Made by a program: the position numbers and the translations under genes. Source: Robiginitalea sp. (GTDB lineage: Bacteria > Bacteroidota > Bacteroidia > Flavobacteriales > Flavobacteriaceae). From it: 47,342 nt of DNA. Shown here one piece after another: positions 22,850 to 31,213 of the stretch (position 1 is its first letter; each line of letters begins with the position of its first letter). The stretch lies in NCBI GenBank assembly GCA_024642005.1, contig JAHECA010000027.1, positions 1-47,342 of the forward strand. The letters are read 5' to 3'. Below the pieces are notes generated by a model. That model made no database searches. It saw nothing but the letters and a program-made list of their open reading frames with translations, and was not told the origin of the DNA.

Positions 22850-25800
22850 GGCTCCTGGGGGTGTTGCCGGTTAGACCTGGCTTCCGGGGCACCTGCAACC
22901 CGCTCCTGAAGCCCCTGGAAAACTACGAACAGGACCGGAACCACAAAGACGCCCAAAACGGTCCCAATCAACATGCCCCCTACAGCACTTAACCCGATGG
23001 ACTGGTTGCCGACGGCGCCGATCCCCGAAGAAAGGGCCAGGGGCAGCAGGCCAAAAATAAAGGCAAAGGAAGTCATCAGGATCGGGCGCAGCCGCACCTC
23101 GGCTCCCTGTACGGCGGCCTGCCACAGGGAAAGGCCCGCCCGCCTCCGCTGGATGGCGAACTCGACAATCAGGATGGCGTTCTTGGCGAGCAGCCCGATA
23201 AGCATGATCAGGGCGATCTGAAAGTAGATGTTGTTGTCCAGCCCTTTGATGTTGACAAAAAGTATAGCCCCGGCCAGGCCCATGGGCAGCGACAGGAGCA
23301 CGGCCAGAGGCAGAATGTAGCTCTCGTACTGTGCGCTGAGCAGGAAATACACAAAAACCAGGCTCAACATGAAGATGAGCAGGGTCTCGCTCCCTGCGGC
23401 CGTCTCCTCGCGGGTCAGGCCCGAATATTCGTAGGAATAACCAAGGGGCAACACCCGGTTAGCCTCTGCTTCGATCGCCTGTATTGCATCACCGGTGCTG
23501 TAGCCCGGGTTTGGAACACCGGTTATCCTCACGGCGCTAAGCAGGTTAAACCGCTCGACCACCTCGGGCCCGTAAATCTTTTTGAGATTAATAAATTCAC
23601 TCACTGCCACCGATTGACCGAGGGCGTTGCGGACAAAAATCTGGTTCAGGGAATTCTCATCGGCCCGGTCTTCGGGTTTGGCTTGAATCATCACCCGGTA
23701 CTGCTTGCCGAATTTGTTGAAATCAGTGGCGTAGATCCCCCCGTAGTAACCTTGCAGGGCTCCGAACAGGTCGGTTGTGGAAAACCCTGCCATCTTGGCC
23801 TTTTCCAAATCGAGTTCGAGCTCATATTGCGGGAAATTCGGGTCGAATTGGGCAATGGCATACTGGATTTCGGGCCTGGCATTCAGTGCAGCCAAAAAGT
23901 CGTTTTTGACCTGGTTAATACCCTGCCAATCTTCAGTTTCGGTAGTTTGCATTTGCAGCTCGAAGCCCGAACTCAACCCAAAGCCATTGATGCTCGGGGG
24001 GGTGAAGTAGATAATCTGAGCATCTTTGAAAGCCGCCGTTTTGGCAAAGAGCTTTTTAATGGTGGCGTCTACAGAAAGTGAGTCGGCCTGCCGCTCAGAC
24101 CAGTCTTTCAGTTTCATGATTGAAAAGGCGTACGATCCTCCCGAAACTCGGTTCAACAGGGCAAAGCCCGCCACACTCATCCGCGCCTGGATCACGTCGG
24201 TGGCTTCGTAAATCGAATCGAGCGCCCTGATGGTTTCTCCGGTTTTCTCGAGGGTAGTGCCCGGAGGCATGCTCACATTGGCAAAAATGACTCCCCGGTC
24301 TTCATTGGGAACAAACCCGCTGGGGGTCACGCGGAAAAGGTATACGGTTAGCCCCGTAAAGAAAACCAATCCTGCCAGGGTTATCCATTTGCGCCTGAGC
24401 AGGCCCTGCACTACACGGGTATACCGCTGTGTAGTGGCCCGGAAGCCGGCATTGAACGCATCAAAGAAACGATTTGCAAAGCCTTTTTTCACCCGGTCGT
24501 GGACGTGGGGCTTTAGAAAAAGGGCAGCGAGGGCCGGGCTTAGCGTAAGGGCGTTAACCGCAGAGATCAAGATGGAAACCGCCAGGGTAATGCCGAATTG
24601 CTGGTAAAAAACCCCTGATGAGCCTCTGATGAATGAAACCGGTATAAATACGGAAGCCATTACCAGGGTGATGGAAATAATCGCGCCGGTTATTTCGCTC
24701 ATGGCGCTTTTGGATGCTTCCCGGGCAGAGGTCGCCCCGGCCTCGAGTTTGGCGTGTACTGCTTCGACCACTACAATGGCATCGTCTACTACGATGCCTA
24801 TTGCCAGGATCATGGCAAAGAGCGTGAGCATATTGATGGAATACCCGAACAATTCCAGGAAGAAGAAGGTGCCCACGATGGCCACCGGAACGGCAATGGC
24901 CGGAATCAGGGTGCTCCGCAGATCCTGCAGGAACAGGAAAACAACCAGGAAAACCAGGAGGAAGGCCTCGATGAGTGTCTTGACCACGTGCTCAATTGAA
25001 GCATCGAGGAATTCCCTGACGTTGAAAGGGATTACGTAGTCTATTCCTTTAGGGAAACTGGCCTTGCTGACTTCCAGGATGTTTTCGACCTGGTCGATAA
25101 TCTCCTTGGCGTTGGACCCGGCTGTCTGATATACGCCAACAGCTACTCCCGGGTAGCCCATTCCTGTATTTTTCCGGACATAGCTAAAAGCGCCTAACTC
25201 AATTTCGGCCACATCTTTCAACCTCAGAAACCCGCCGTCCGGATTCGATTTCAAAATTATGTTTTCGTACTCCTCTACCTCTGACAGCCGGCCCTTGTAC
25301 TTTAGCACATATTCATATACTCCCTGTGCATTTTCTCCGATCTTGCCAGTGGCCGCCTCCCGGTTTTGTTCTGACAGGGCCGCCTGAATATCGCCGGGCA
25401 CCAGGTTGTAGGCCGCCATTTTTTCAGGGTCTATCCAGATGCGCATGGCATAATCCATGGAGCCGAAGACATTCACGTTGCCAACGCCGTTTACCCGCTG
25501 CAGGCGGGGCACCAGGTTTATCCGGGCATAGTTTTCCACGAAGGTGGCATCGTAGTCTGGGTTGGTAGAAAAGATGGAGAAGAACAACAGGGAGCCGTTT
25601 TGTGATTTACGGGTGGTAACCCCTGTCTGAACCACCTCGCGGGGCAACAGGCTGGTGGCACGTGCCACACGGTTTTGCACGTTCACCGCGGCAATGTCGG
25701 GGTCGACTCCCAACTCGAAGAATACATTGATGCTGGCAGAGCCGTCATTGCTGGCCGAGGAAGTCATATAGGTCATCCCCTCTACCCCATTGATCTGCTC

Positions 25801-25998
25801 TTCCAGCGGAACCACCACGCTTTTCAATACCGTTACGGCATTGGCCCCGTTAAAGTTGGCCGTGACCTGCACAGTGGGAGGTGCTATTTCGGGGTATTGC
25901 TCAACCGGCAGGGTGGCCAGCCCCAATAGCCCCAGAATAAAAATGAGGATGGAAATTACCGTGGAGAGTACCGGTCTTTCGATGAATTTCTGAAACAT
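22846..25998 (-). CDS. RND efflux permease, HAE1/AcrB family
   Basis: Inner-membrane proton-driven multidrug exporter of 1050 residues, the normal AcrB length, with twelve membrane helices and two large periplasmic loops. The proton-relay Asp pair is Asp405-Asp406 in AIGIVVDDAIVVVEAV, and the relay Lys is in LLAKNAILIVEFA. The N-terminus MFQKFIERPVLSTVISI is the HAE1 type and there are no signs of the heavy-metal CusA group. The order regulator, adaptor, permease, channel is complete. The start is 26 bases after the adaptor. Substrates cannot be predicted. Confidence 0.96.
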   Translation of the reverse strand: MFQKFIERPVLSTVISILIFILGLLGLATLPVEQYPEIAPPTVQVTANFNGANAVTVLKSVVVPLEEQINGVEGMTYMTSSASNDGSASINVFFELGVDPDIAAVNVQNRVARATSLLPREVVQTGVTTRKSQNGSLLFFSIFSTNPDYDATFVENYARINLVPRLQRVNGVGNVNVFGSMDYAMRIWIDPEKMAAYNLVPGDIQAALSEQNREAATGKIGENAQGVYEYVLKYKGRLSEVEEYENIILKSNPDGGFLRLKDVAEIELGAFSYVRKNTGMGYPGVAVGVYQTAGSNAKEIIDQVENILEVSKASFPKGIDYVIPFNVREFLDASIEHVVKTLIEAFLLVFLVVFLFLQDLRSTLIPAIAVPVAIVGTFFFLELFGYSINMLTLFAMILAIGIVVDDAIVVVEAVHAKLEAGATSAREASKSAMSEITGAIISITLVMASVFIPVSFIRGSSGVFYQQFGITLAVSILISAVNALTLSPALAALFLKPHVHDRVKKGFANRFFDAFNAGFRATTQRYTRVVQGLLRRKWITLAGLVFFTGLTVYLFRVTPSGFVPNEDRGVIFANVSMPPGTTLEKTGETIRALDSIYEATDVIQARMSVAGFALLNRVSGGSYAFSIMKLKDWSERQADSLSVDATIKKLFAKTAAFKDAQIIYFTPPSINGFGLSSGFELQMQTTETEDWQGINQVKNDFLAALNARPEIQYAIAQFDPNFPQYELELDLEKAKMAGFSTTDLFGALQGYYGGIYATDFNKFGKQYRVMIQAKPEDRADENSLNQIFVRNALGQSVAVSEFINLKKIYGPEVVERFNLLSAVRITGVPNPGYSTGDAIQAIEAEANRVLPLGYSYEYSGLTREETAAGSETLLIFMLSLVFVYFLLSAQYESYILPLAVLLSLPMGLAGAILFVNIKGLDNNIYFQIALIMLIGLLAKNAILIVEFAIQRRRAGLSLWQAAVQGAEVRLRPILMTSFAFIFGLLPLALSSGIGAVGNQSIGLSAVGGMLIGTVLGVFVVPVLFVVFQGLQERVAGAPEARSNRQHPQEP

Positions 25999-26024
25999 TG
26001 CGACTGCCTGTTAACTATTCCAAT

Positions 26025-27098
26025 TCAGTTTCTGACCGGTTCGATGGCCTGCCCGTCCTTGAGCTTGGAAACGCCTTCCGTGACAATGGTCACACCGGGT
26101 TCCAGGCCAGTGGCCACAAGGTATTCGGTGGTCGTCTGAGCAGCTATCTGAATGGGCCTGGCATTAACGGTCTGGTCGGCCTCAAGAACATATACCATTT
26201 TATGGCCCTGCAGGTCCACGGTTGCCGTCATGGGTACTACCAGCACATTTTGGTAGCTGGTGGGGATGCTGATCCGCCCGCTGCTTCCCGAGCTGAGCAG
26301 GTGTTCGGTGTTCGGAAAATCAGCCCTCAGACTAATGTTGCCGGTTGTGCGATCCACAATGTTGTTAATCACCGCAATGCGCCCGGGGTGCGGATAGGGG
26401 GCTCCATTGACCATGATGAGTTCGACCTCGGTGTCTTTAGCCCCGGAAGCTGCCGTATCCGATTGCGCATTTTGAAGCTTCCACTGCAGCATTTGCTTTT
26501 CATTCATTGAAAAGTAGGCCCTGATTTCGTTGATATCCGATACGACGGTCATCGGCAGGGCAATGGTATTGCTCACCAGCGCCCCTTCCTTGTAGGGGAT
26601 GTTCCCGGCATAGCCGTCTAACGGGCTGGTCAGGTTGGCATAGCCAATATCGGCCACGAGGCTTTCGTAATTGCTTTTGGCCTGCTGCAGACGTGCCCGG
26701 GCCGTTTCAAGTTGCACCTGGCTGATGATCTCTTTTTCAACCAGGGGCACCAGTTTATCGACCTCTACCTGGGCTACATTCATTGCGGCCCGGGCAGCTT
26801 CGGCATCCTGGGTCAGGCTGGCGGTTTCCAGGCGGAAGAGGGGCTGCCCTTTTTTGACCGGCTGGCCCTCTTCTATATAGATCTTATCGATAAAACCGCT
26901 CACCTTCGGCCTGATTTCTACATATTGACGGCCTTCCAGGGTAGCGGCAAAAGTCTGGTATACGGTTCGATCTGCGGGTTGCAGGGCCTCTACCTTCAAG
27001 GTCGGCACAGCCTGGGCGGGCCGCTGGGGCTGCTTGTCGCTGCAGGCTCCGAGAAGGCTCATCGCCCCGGCTATCAGATTGCGTTGGATGGTGTTCAT
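26025..27098 (-). CDS. RND efflux periplasmic adaptor (AcrA/MexA family), lipoprotein
   Basis: Membrane-fusion protein of 357 residues joining permease and channel. The lipobox LLGAC gives Cys19. The biotinyl-lipoyl half-motifs surround a hairpin: GFIDKIYIEEGQPVKKGQPL before it and ANLTSPLDGYAGNIPYKEGALV after it. The beta-barrel and membrane-proximal parts follow, ending SKLKDGQAIEPV. It sits 31 bases after the regulator gene and 26 before the permease. Confidence 0.94.
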   Translation of the reverse strand: MNTIQRNLIAGAMSLLGACSDKQPQRPAQAVPTLKVEALQPADRTVYQTFAATLEGRQYVEIRPKVSGFIDKIYIEEGQPVKKGQPLFRLETASLTQDAEAARAAMNVAQVEVDKLVPLVEKEIISQVQLETARARLQQAKSNYESLVADIGYANLTSPLDGYAGNIPYKEGALVSNTIALPMTVVSDINEIRAYFSMNEKQMLQWKLQNAQSDTAASGAKDTEVELIMVNGAPYPHPGRIAVINNIVDRTTGNISLRADFPNTEHLLSSGSSGRISIPTSYQNVLVVPMTATVDLQGHKMVYVLEADQTVNARPIQIAAQTTTEYLVATGLEPGVTIVTEGVSKLKDGQAIEPVRN

Positions 27099-27129
27099 GT
27101 CTTGTCTATTTCCGTGTCTTTCCCCTGCA

Positions 27130-27612
27130 TTAGTTCCATTTTCTGAAGCGATCCAGACTGGCCTGAACCAGGCTTTCGCTTTGGTCCAGAAATTCCAGAT
27201 AGCTCTCTGTGCGCTCCCCGTAGCGCTCGTAGTGTGCCTTGTTGCATTGCTTGTTGAAGTTGTTCACCAACTGAATAATAGCCCGGTCTTTTCCGATTTT
27301 CTTCAACTGCTCTTCCAGTTTGGAGCGAAAAAAAGCCTTGCGTGCAGCTATCGTAAAGTGGCGCCTCCGGTCTCCCGGTTTGGTGTAATAGGTAATGATC
27401 CCCATTTTTTGCAGCAGGTTCAGTGCCGTAGAAACCGAACCCTTGCTGGCCCCGTGGTTGGAAAGGCAGGCTTCAAAGGTCAAACCTGTGTCATCGGTAA
27501 GTACCAGATCGGCATAGATACGCGCTGCCAGTGGCGGAAGGTCGTATTCGGCTTCCAGATGCACCCCTAAGGTTTCGATCAATTCCGGTCTGCTTGGCAT
27601 GGCTAGGTTCAT
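27130..27612 (-). CDS. GbsR/MarR-type transcriptional regulator of the efflux operon
   Basis: A 160-residue winged-helix protein. The DNA-binding part is at about 35-85 (LTFEACLSNHGASKGSVSTALNLL as recognition region, wing at YTKPGDRRRHF) and a C-terminal helical dimer region follows. This GbsR-like form regularly heads RND operons in Flavobacteriia, where it probably represses until a pump substrate binds (inference from family). A 19-base inverted repeat inside its own promoter is the likely operator, implying autoregulation of the whole operon. The promoter -7 element ends 5 bases before the ATG at 27612, so the second ATG at 27600 may be the real start. Confidence 0.88.
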   Translation of the reverse strand: MNLAMPSRPELIETLGVHLEAEYDLPPLAARIYADLVLTDDTGLTFEACLSNHGASKGSVSTALNLLQKMGIITYYTKPGDRRRHFTIAARKAFFRSKLEEQLKKIGKDRAIIQLVNNFNKQCNKAHYERYGERTESYLEFLDQSESLVQASLDRFRKWN

Positions 27613-27617
27613 CTTAT

Positions 27618-27648
27618 TAAAAGTACGTTTAGTTCAGAACAAAACAAA
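27618..27648 (-). promoter_or_regulatory. Promoter of the regulator-RND efflux operon
   Basis: On the minus strand TTTG (27645-27648), exactly 19 bases, TACTTTTA (27618-27625). This is a near-perfect Bacteroidota promoter, and its spacer is filled by the inverted repeat at 27627-27645. Confidence 0.65.
27627..27645. promoter_or_regulatory. Probable operator of the GbsR/MarR regulator
   Basis: Imperfect palindrome on the minus strand: GTTT-t-GTTC-t-GAAC-t-AAAC, two 4-base half-site pairs symmetric about one base. It lies between and touches the -33 and -7 elements, so protein bound there would block initiation. Confidence 0.6.
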
Positions 27649-27699
27649 CCAAATGTCGGTGAATATTTTACCCTGCGATTTCGCTGTCCTGCGCCGCAC

Positions 27700-28794
27700 T
27701 TAAAACCAGCCTTTCCTTTTGAAGTAGACTACCATGATCATGAAGATGGCGATCATCAGGGCCAAAACCAGGAAATAGCCATATTTCCACTGCAGTTCGG
27801 GCATATTGCTGAAGTTCATGCCGTAGATTCCGGCTATAAAAGTAAGCGGAATGAATATGGAGGCCATGATGGTGAGTACTTTCATCACTTCGTTCATGCG
27901 GTTGCTTACGCTGCTCATATACATCTCCATAAGGCTGAAGGCCATTTCGCGCTGTATATGGAGGGTTTCGTTTATTTCCACGGCATGGTCCAGCACATCC
28001 CTCAGGAATACCTGGGTGTCTTTGGTAATCAGCGTCGATTCCGACTGGATCAATCGCCCGAGTAATTCTTTTACCGGCCCCATCCAGGCACGCAGGTTGA
28101 TGATCTCCTTTCGCAATTGCTGGATTTTATAAGCCGTATGCTGGGTGGGCTCGGTGTAGATTTCGTTATCCAGCTGGTCGAGTCTTTCCTCGGTCTGTTC
28201 AAGTATCATGAAATAATGATCTACCAGCGCATCGAGCAAGGCGAAAAAGAGGTAATCGGCACCCCTGGAACGGATGCGGCCCGACTTTTCCAGAATGCGC
28301 TGCCTGACCCGGTCGAAAACGTCGGCCTCGATCTCCTGGTAGACATATACCCGGTTGGGCGTCAACACAAGGGCCACGTGTTCTTTCACGATTTGCTGTT
28401 CGGCATTCAGGTACAGCATTTTGAAGACCCCGAAGATGTACTTGTCATATTCATCGACCTTTGGGCGTTGTTCGGTATTCACGATGTCTTCCACCACGAG
28501 GGTGTTTAAGTCGCTAACGACACCGAGCCGGCTCATGAGCTGCTCATCGCTGACCCCTACCACATTGATCCATTGGGTTTGCCCTGCGCCAGGTTGTTTT
28601 AACAGCTCTTCAGGTGTCGCGATTACCCGTTTTTCGAAGTCATTCTCATCGTAGGTAATGCATTCGATTTTGGAAGGGCTTCCTTCGCGGTTGCCCAAAT
28701 AGGTTACCGTGCCGGGTGCTGTGCCCAGTTTGCGGTGTCGTTTACCGACCTTTGGCGGTTTATTTTTTTGACGGTTACCTGTTTTTTTAGACAT
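27700..28794 (-). CDS. corA: CorA-type Mg2+/Co2+ transporter
   Basis: A 364-residue divalent-cation channel. A Lys-rich N-terminus (about 1-30) leads into a large cytoplasmic funnel domain, followed by two C-terminal membrane helices. The signature GIYGMNFSNMPEL joins the helices, with YGMN the CorA selectivity motif, and the protein ends in the basic YFKRKGWF. Pentamers in the inner membrane are expected. It is monocistronic behind its own -7 element and upstream of the divergent small membrane protein. Confidence 0.95.
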   Translation of the reverse strand: MSKKTGNRQKNKPPKVGKRHRKLGTAPGTVTYLGNREGSPSKIECITYDENDFEKRVIATPEELLKQPGAGQTQWINVVGVSDEQLMSRLGVVSDLNTLVVEDIVNTEQRPKVDEYDKYIFGVFKMLYLNAEQQIVKEHVALVLTPNRVYVYQEIEADVFDRVRQRILEKSGRIRSRGADYLFFALLDALVDHYFMILEQTEERLDQLDNEIYTEPTQHTAYKIQQLRKEIINLRAWMGPVKELLGRLIQSESTLITKDTQVFLRDVLDHAVEINETLHIQREMAFSLMEMYMSSVSNRMNEVMKVLTIMASIFIPLTFIAGIYGMNFSNMPELQWKYGYFLVLALMIAIFMIMVVYFKRKGWF

Positions 28795-28810
28795 CGAGCA
28801 GAGGTTTTTC

Positions 28811-28818
28811 TAAAGATA
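28811..28818 (-). promoter_or_regulatory. -7 promoter element of corA
   Basis: TATCTTTA on the minus strand, 16 bases before the corA ATG, giving a leader of about 10 bases. There is no good TTTG at the -33 distance. Confidence 0.4.
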
Positions 28819-29120
28819 GCAACTATTAAATTCACCCCGTATAGCTGATTGACCCGATCTTAAAATCGGGCTCGCTGCCAGGGAGACTGACCAGAATGCA
28901 TCTGAAAAAGCAATAAAAACCCTCTGAACCAGGGCCTCCTCTTCGTTCCGAAGGCAGGTTCCAGCCCGTTAAGCCCGAAAGGCGGCATCGATGAAATGCA
29001 CCCACCCGCGGGACTTTAACACAAAAGTTGCCTTTTCACCACAACTTAACCACCCTTGGCAACATTGCCTGAAGTTCGTCGAATTCTCTGAAATATTGGC
29101 GAAGCCACCCCGTTCTAAAA
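28819..29120. other. Intergenic stretch with short hairpins and no assured gene
   Basis: About 300 bases. A perfect 6-base inverted repeat CCCGAT/ATCGGG lies at 28853-28870. On the minus strand a short CCCT/AGGG stem (28920-28934) is followed by T5, resembling a weak terminator for anything transcribed from 29236 downward. Short open frames occur on both strands (for example plus ATG 28991 to a stop near 29150), but none looks conserved. No tRNA is recognisable. Confidence 0.45.
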
Positions 29121-29236
29121 GTGATTATAAAAGTACCCCCATTGGTGAATAGCATACGGAATTCTCCCCCCTCCCGAAGGCCTGTAATCTGGAAAGTTTG
29201 CCGCAAATTGAGTTTGGCTGTATTGCCCGTGCTCAT
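29036..29236 (-). CDS. Doubtful small protein, 66 aa, antisense to the next gene's 5' end
   Basis: ATG 29236 to TGA 29036. The translation has a natural look (GLREGGEFRMLFTNGGTF, then WLRQYFREFDEL) with no membrane segment, and a weak terminator-like stem lies about 100 bases beyond its stop. It overlaps the first 116 bases of the plus-strand gene, whose own N-terminus is Pro-rich and unconvincing there. Either this frame is real and the plus gene starts later, or it is chance. I do not recognise a family. Confidence 0.25.
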   Translation of the reverse strand: MSTGNTAKLNLRQTFQITGLREGGEFRMLFTNGGTFIITFRTGWLRQYFREFDELQAMLPRVVKLW

Positions 29237-29645
29237 CGTGCTTAACTTCTACGGCCTGTATTCGAATACCTTTTATTGGTTCAAAGTGGATAATTACATC
29301 TTTCCGCTGTTAACCATCATGCATTTCGTTTATCTCAATACCCTCCAGCTTAAGATCCATCGGGGCGAATTCGTGGATCACCAGCTGCGAAACCTGGAAT
29401 ACGGCATGTATGGGGTGTTATTCATCTATTGCTTTAAGTGGATGGATACCCTGTATGTCCTGATGAGTTACAACGATTACGACCAACAGCTTATTCCTGA
29501 CACGTTCCTGCCTGTCGGCCTCACCGTTTTCGGCCTGCAGGGCCTGCTCATCGCGCTTACTCTGGCAGCTTTCTATAGCCGAAAAACCCTGGTGGGGTTG
29601 TATAACTTCGACCGGTTAAATGAAAATATTGATTCCTGGCGCTGA
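29121..29645 (+). CDS. Small conserved integral membrane protein
   Basis: A 174-residue protein with about four membrane helices: 29-46 (LSLAVLPVLIVLNFYGLY), 58-75, 96-118 and 130-150. Short loops contain NLEYGMYG and MSYNDYDQQLIPDTFLP. The pattern is familiar from hypothetical membrane proteins of Flavobacteriia, but no function is known. The longest start is GTG 29121. TTG codons close to the first helix (about 29210-29225) are plausible true starts, because the first 28 residues are Pro/Arg-rich and overlap an antisense frame. A strong bidirectional terminator follows. Confidence 0.7.
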   Translation: MIIKVPPLVNSIRNSPPSRRPVIWKVCRKLSLAVLPVLIVLNFYGLYSNTFYWFKVDNYIFPLLTIMHFVYLNTLQLKIHRGEFVDHQLRNLEYGMYGVLFIYCFKWMDTLYVLMSYNDYDQQLIPDTFLPVGLTVFGLQGLLIALTLAAFYSRKTLVGLYNFDRLNENIDSWR

Positions 29646-29669
29646 CCCGGGAATTCTTGTGTTGTGGCC

Positions 29670-29700
29670 AAAGCGGCCCCGGCCCTGCCGGGGTCGCTTT
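29670..29700. terminator. Bidirectional intrinsic terminator
   Basis: A 14-pair stem (AAAGCGGCCCCGGC with GCCGGGGTCGCTTT, one G-T pair), a loop of CCT, then TTTATTTA on the plus strand and an A-rich lead that gives Ts on the minus strand. It separates the plus-strand membrane gene from the end of the convergent AAA ATPase gene. Confidence 0.88.
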
Positions 29701-29724
29701 ATTTAGGGGTTATCCGCACCACGG

Positions 29725-31203
29725 CTACAAACCGCGTATATAGCTTCCGTAGAGGTCCTTAAATTGGAACCCTTCCGAAAAACGCGATTTGCTGATTTTT
29801 TCATAAGACACCAGTCCCCATAGGACCATTTCCTTGACGAAGTGCCTCGCTTCAGGGCTTAATTCGGGCTGGAAGCTTTGCAACAGGGCTTCCAGTGGTC
29901 TGATGGCATCGAGCCGTGCCTGGTATTCCGCATCAGAAAGGTCGTCGTCGAGCTCCAGGCCCTCCCCTTCAAAAAACCAATTAACCAGGCTGTCATATGG
30001 GCTCTCGGCATCTTTGCGCTCCAGTTTTTTTATTTCGGGAAACTGGCTTGCAAAAAGAGATTTTACTGCTTCTTCGAGCAGGTGTACCGCCACGCTGTCT
30101 GCCCCTTCCTGCTCCCCTTCATAGACCAGCTCAATTTTTCCGGTAACGGCCGGTACCACACCCATAAAATCGCTGAGCCTCACGGTAGTTTCAGTATCGC
30201 CCCGGCGCAACATGCGTCGTTCGGCGGTACTGACCAGATTTTCGAAGGCAGTAATGCTTGTGCGGGCACTCACCCCGCTTTTGCGGTCAACATAATCGCT
30301 GCGGCGGGCTTCAAAACTGATCTGCTCCAGCAAGTCGCGGGCCAATTCGGGGATGTGTATCCCTTTTTCCTGAGCGGCGTCGAGGGTTGCTTCCTGCCGC
30401 GTGATTTTCCGCGCGGTGGCAATGTCTTCCGGATAATGGGTTAGTATCTGCGAGCCGATACGGTCTTTCAATGGGGTAACGATACTGCCCCGGTTCGTGT
30501 AGTCTTCCGGGTTTGCAGTAAAAACGAACTGTACATCAAGGGGCAGGCGCACTTTAAACCCTCTTATTTGCACATCGCCTTCCTCCAATATATTGAAAAG
30601 GGCCACCTGGATGCGCGCTTGCAGGTCGGGCAGTTCATTGATGGTAAAAATGCAGCGATTGGCCCTGGGGATCATCCCGAAGTGGATGACCCTGTCGTCG
30701 GCATAAGAGAGCTTCAGGTTGGCCGCCTTGATCGGGTCTACATCGCCAATCAGGTCGGCCACGGTAACATCGGGAGTGGCCAGTTTTTCATAAAAACGTT
30801 CCGAACGGTGGAGCCAGGATAGTTCAGTGGCGTCGCCATGCGTGGCAAGCTGTTCCCGGGCATAGCGCGACAGGGGGTTGAGTGGGTCGTCGTGCAATTC
30901 CGACCCGGCCACCTCGGGCACCCACTCGTCCAGCAGGTTCACCATGAGGCGGGCCAGCCTTGTTTTCGCCTGACCCCGCAGGCCAAGCAGGTTTATGTGG
31001 TGACGCGAGAGCAGGGCTTGTTCCAGCTGAGGGATCACAGTGTTTTCGTAGCCCCAGATACCTTCGAAAGCCGGTTTTTTATCTCGTATGTGCTCGATGA
31101 GATTGGCCCGAAGCTCGTCTTTGATGGAACGGGGCGTATACCCCGATTTGCGGAGTTCCCCCAGGGTTCGGATGCCCGGTGCTTCTCGGTGGTTAGCTTT
31201 CAT
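29725..31203 (-). CDS. AAA+ ATPase, magnesium-chelatase subunit I / MoxR-like
   Basis: A 492-residue AAA+ protein. Walker A GLRGQAKT is at 74-81, the Walker B position reads CIFTINELPDL (184-194) with Asn-Glu in place of the usual Asp-Glu, and sensor-1 region FTANPEDYTNRG follows at 228-239. The helical C-terminal half is longer than in BchI. MoxR-type ATPases act with VWA proteins as chaperone-like remodelling pairs, and a VWA gene lies directly upstream with a 10-base gap. No porphyrin-synthesis genes are near, so chelatase function is unlikely. The ATG at 31203 is chosen because a longer start would lie inside the VWA gene. Confidence 0.85.
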   Translation of the reverse strand: MKANHREAPGIRTLGELRKSGYTPRSIKDELRANLIEHIRDKKPAFEGIWGYENTVIPQLEQALLSRHHINLLGLRGQAKTRLARLMVNLLDEWVPEVAGSELHDDPLNPLSRYAREQLATHGDATELSWLHRSERFYEKLATPDVTVADLIGDVDPIKAANLKLSYADDRVIHFGMIPRANRCIFTINELPDLQARIQVALFNILEEGDVQIRGFKVRLPLDVQFVFTANPEDYTNRGSIVTPLKDRIGSQILTHYPEDIATARKITRQEATLDAAQEKGIHIPELARDLLEQISFEARRSDYVDRKSGVSARTSITAFENLVSTAERRMLRRGDTETTVRLSDFMGVVPAVTGKIELVYEGEQEGADSVAVHLLEEAVKSLFASQFPEIKKLERKDAESPYDSLVNWFFEGEGLELDDDLSDAEYQARLDAIRPLEALLQSFQPELSPEARHFVKEMVLWGLVSYEKISKSRFSEGFQFKDLYGSYIRGL

Positions 31204-31213
31204 ATAGGTGTGT

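Noticed and set aside
28920-28990. Possible tRNA remnant (GGTTC-like segments on both strands)
   Set aside because: The T-arm stem does not pair and no acceptor or anticodon arm can be built.
28991-29152. Plus-strand frame of about 54 codons from ATG 28991
   Set aside because: Composition is not protein-like, it has no promoter, and it overlaps two other competing frames.
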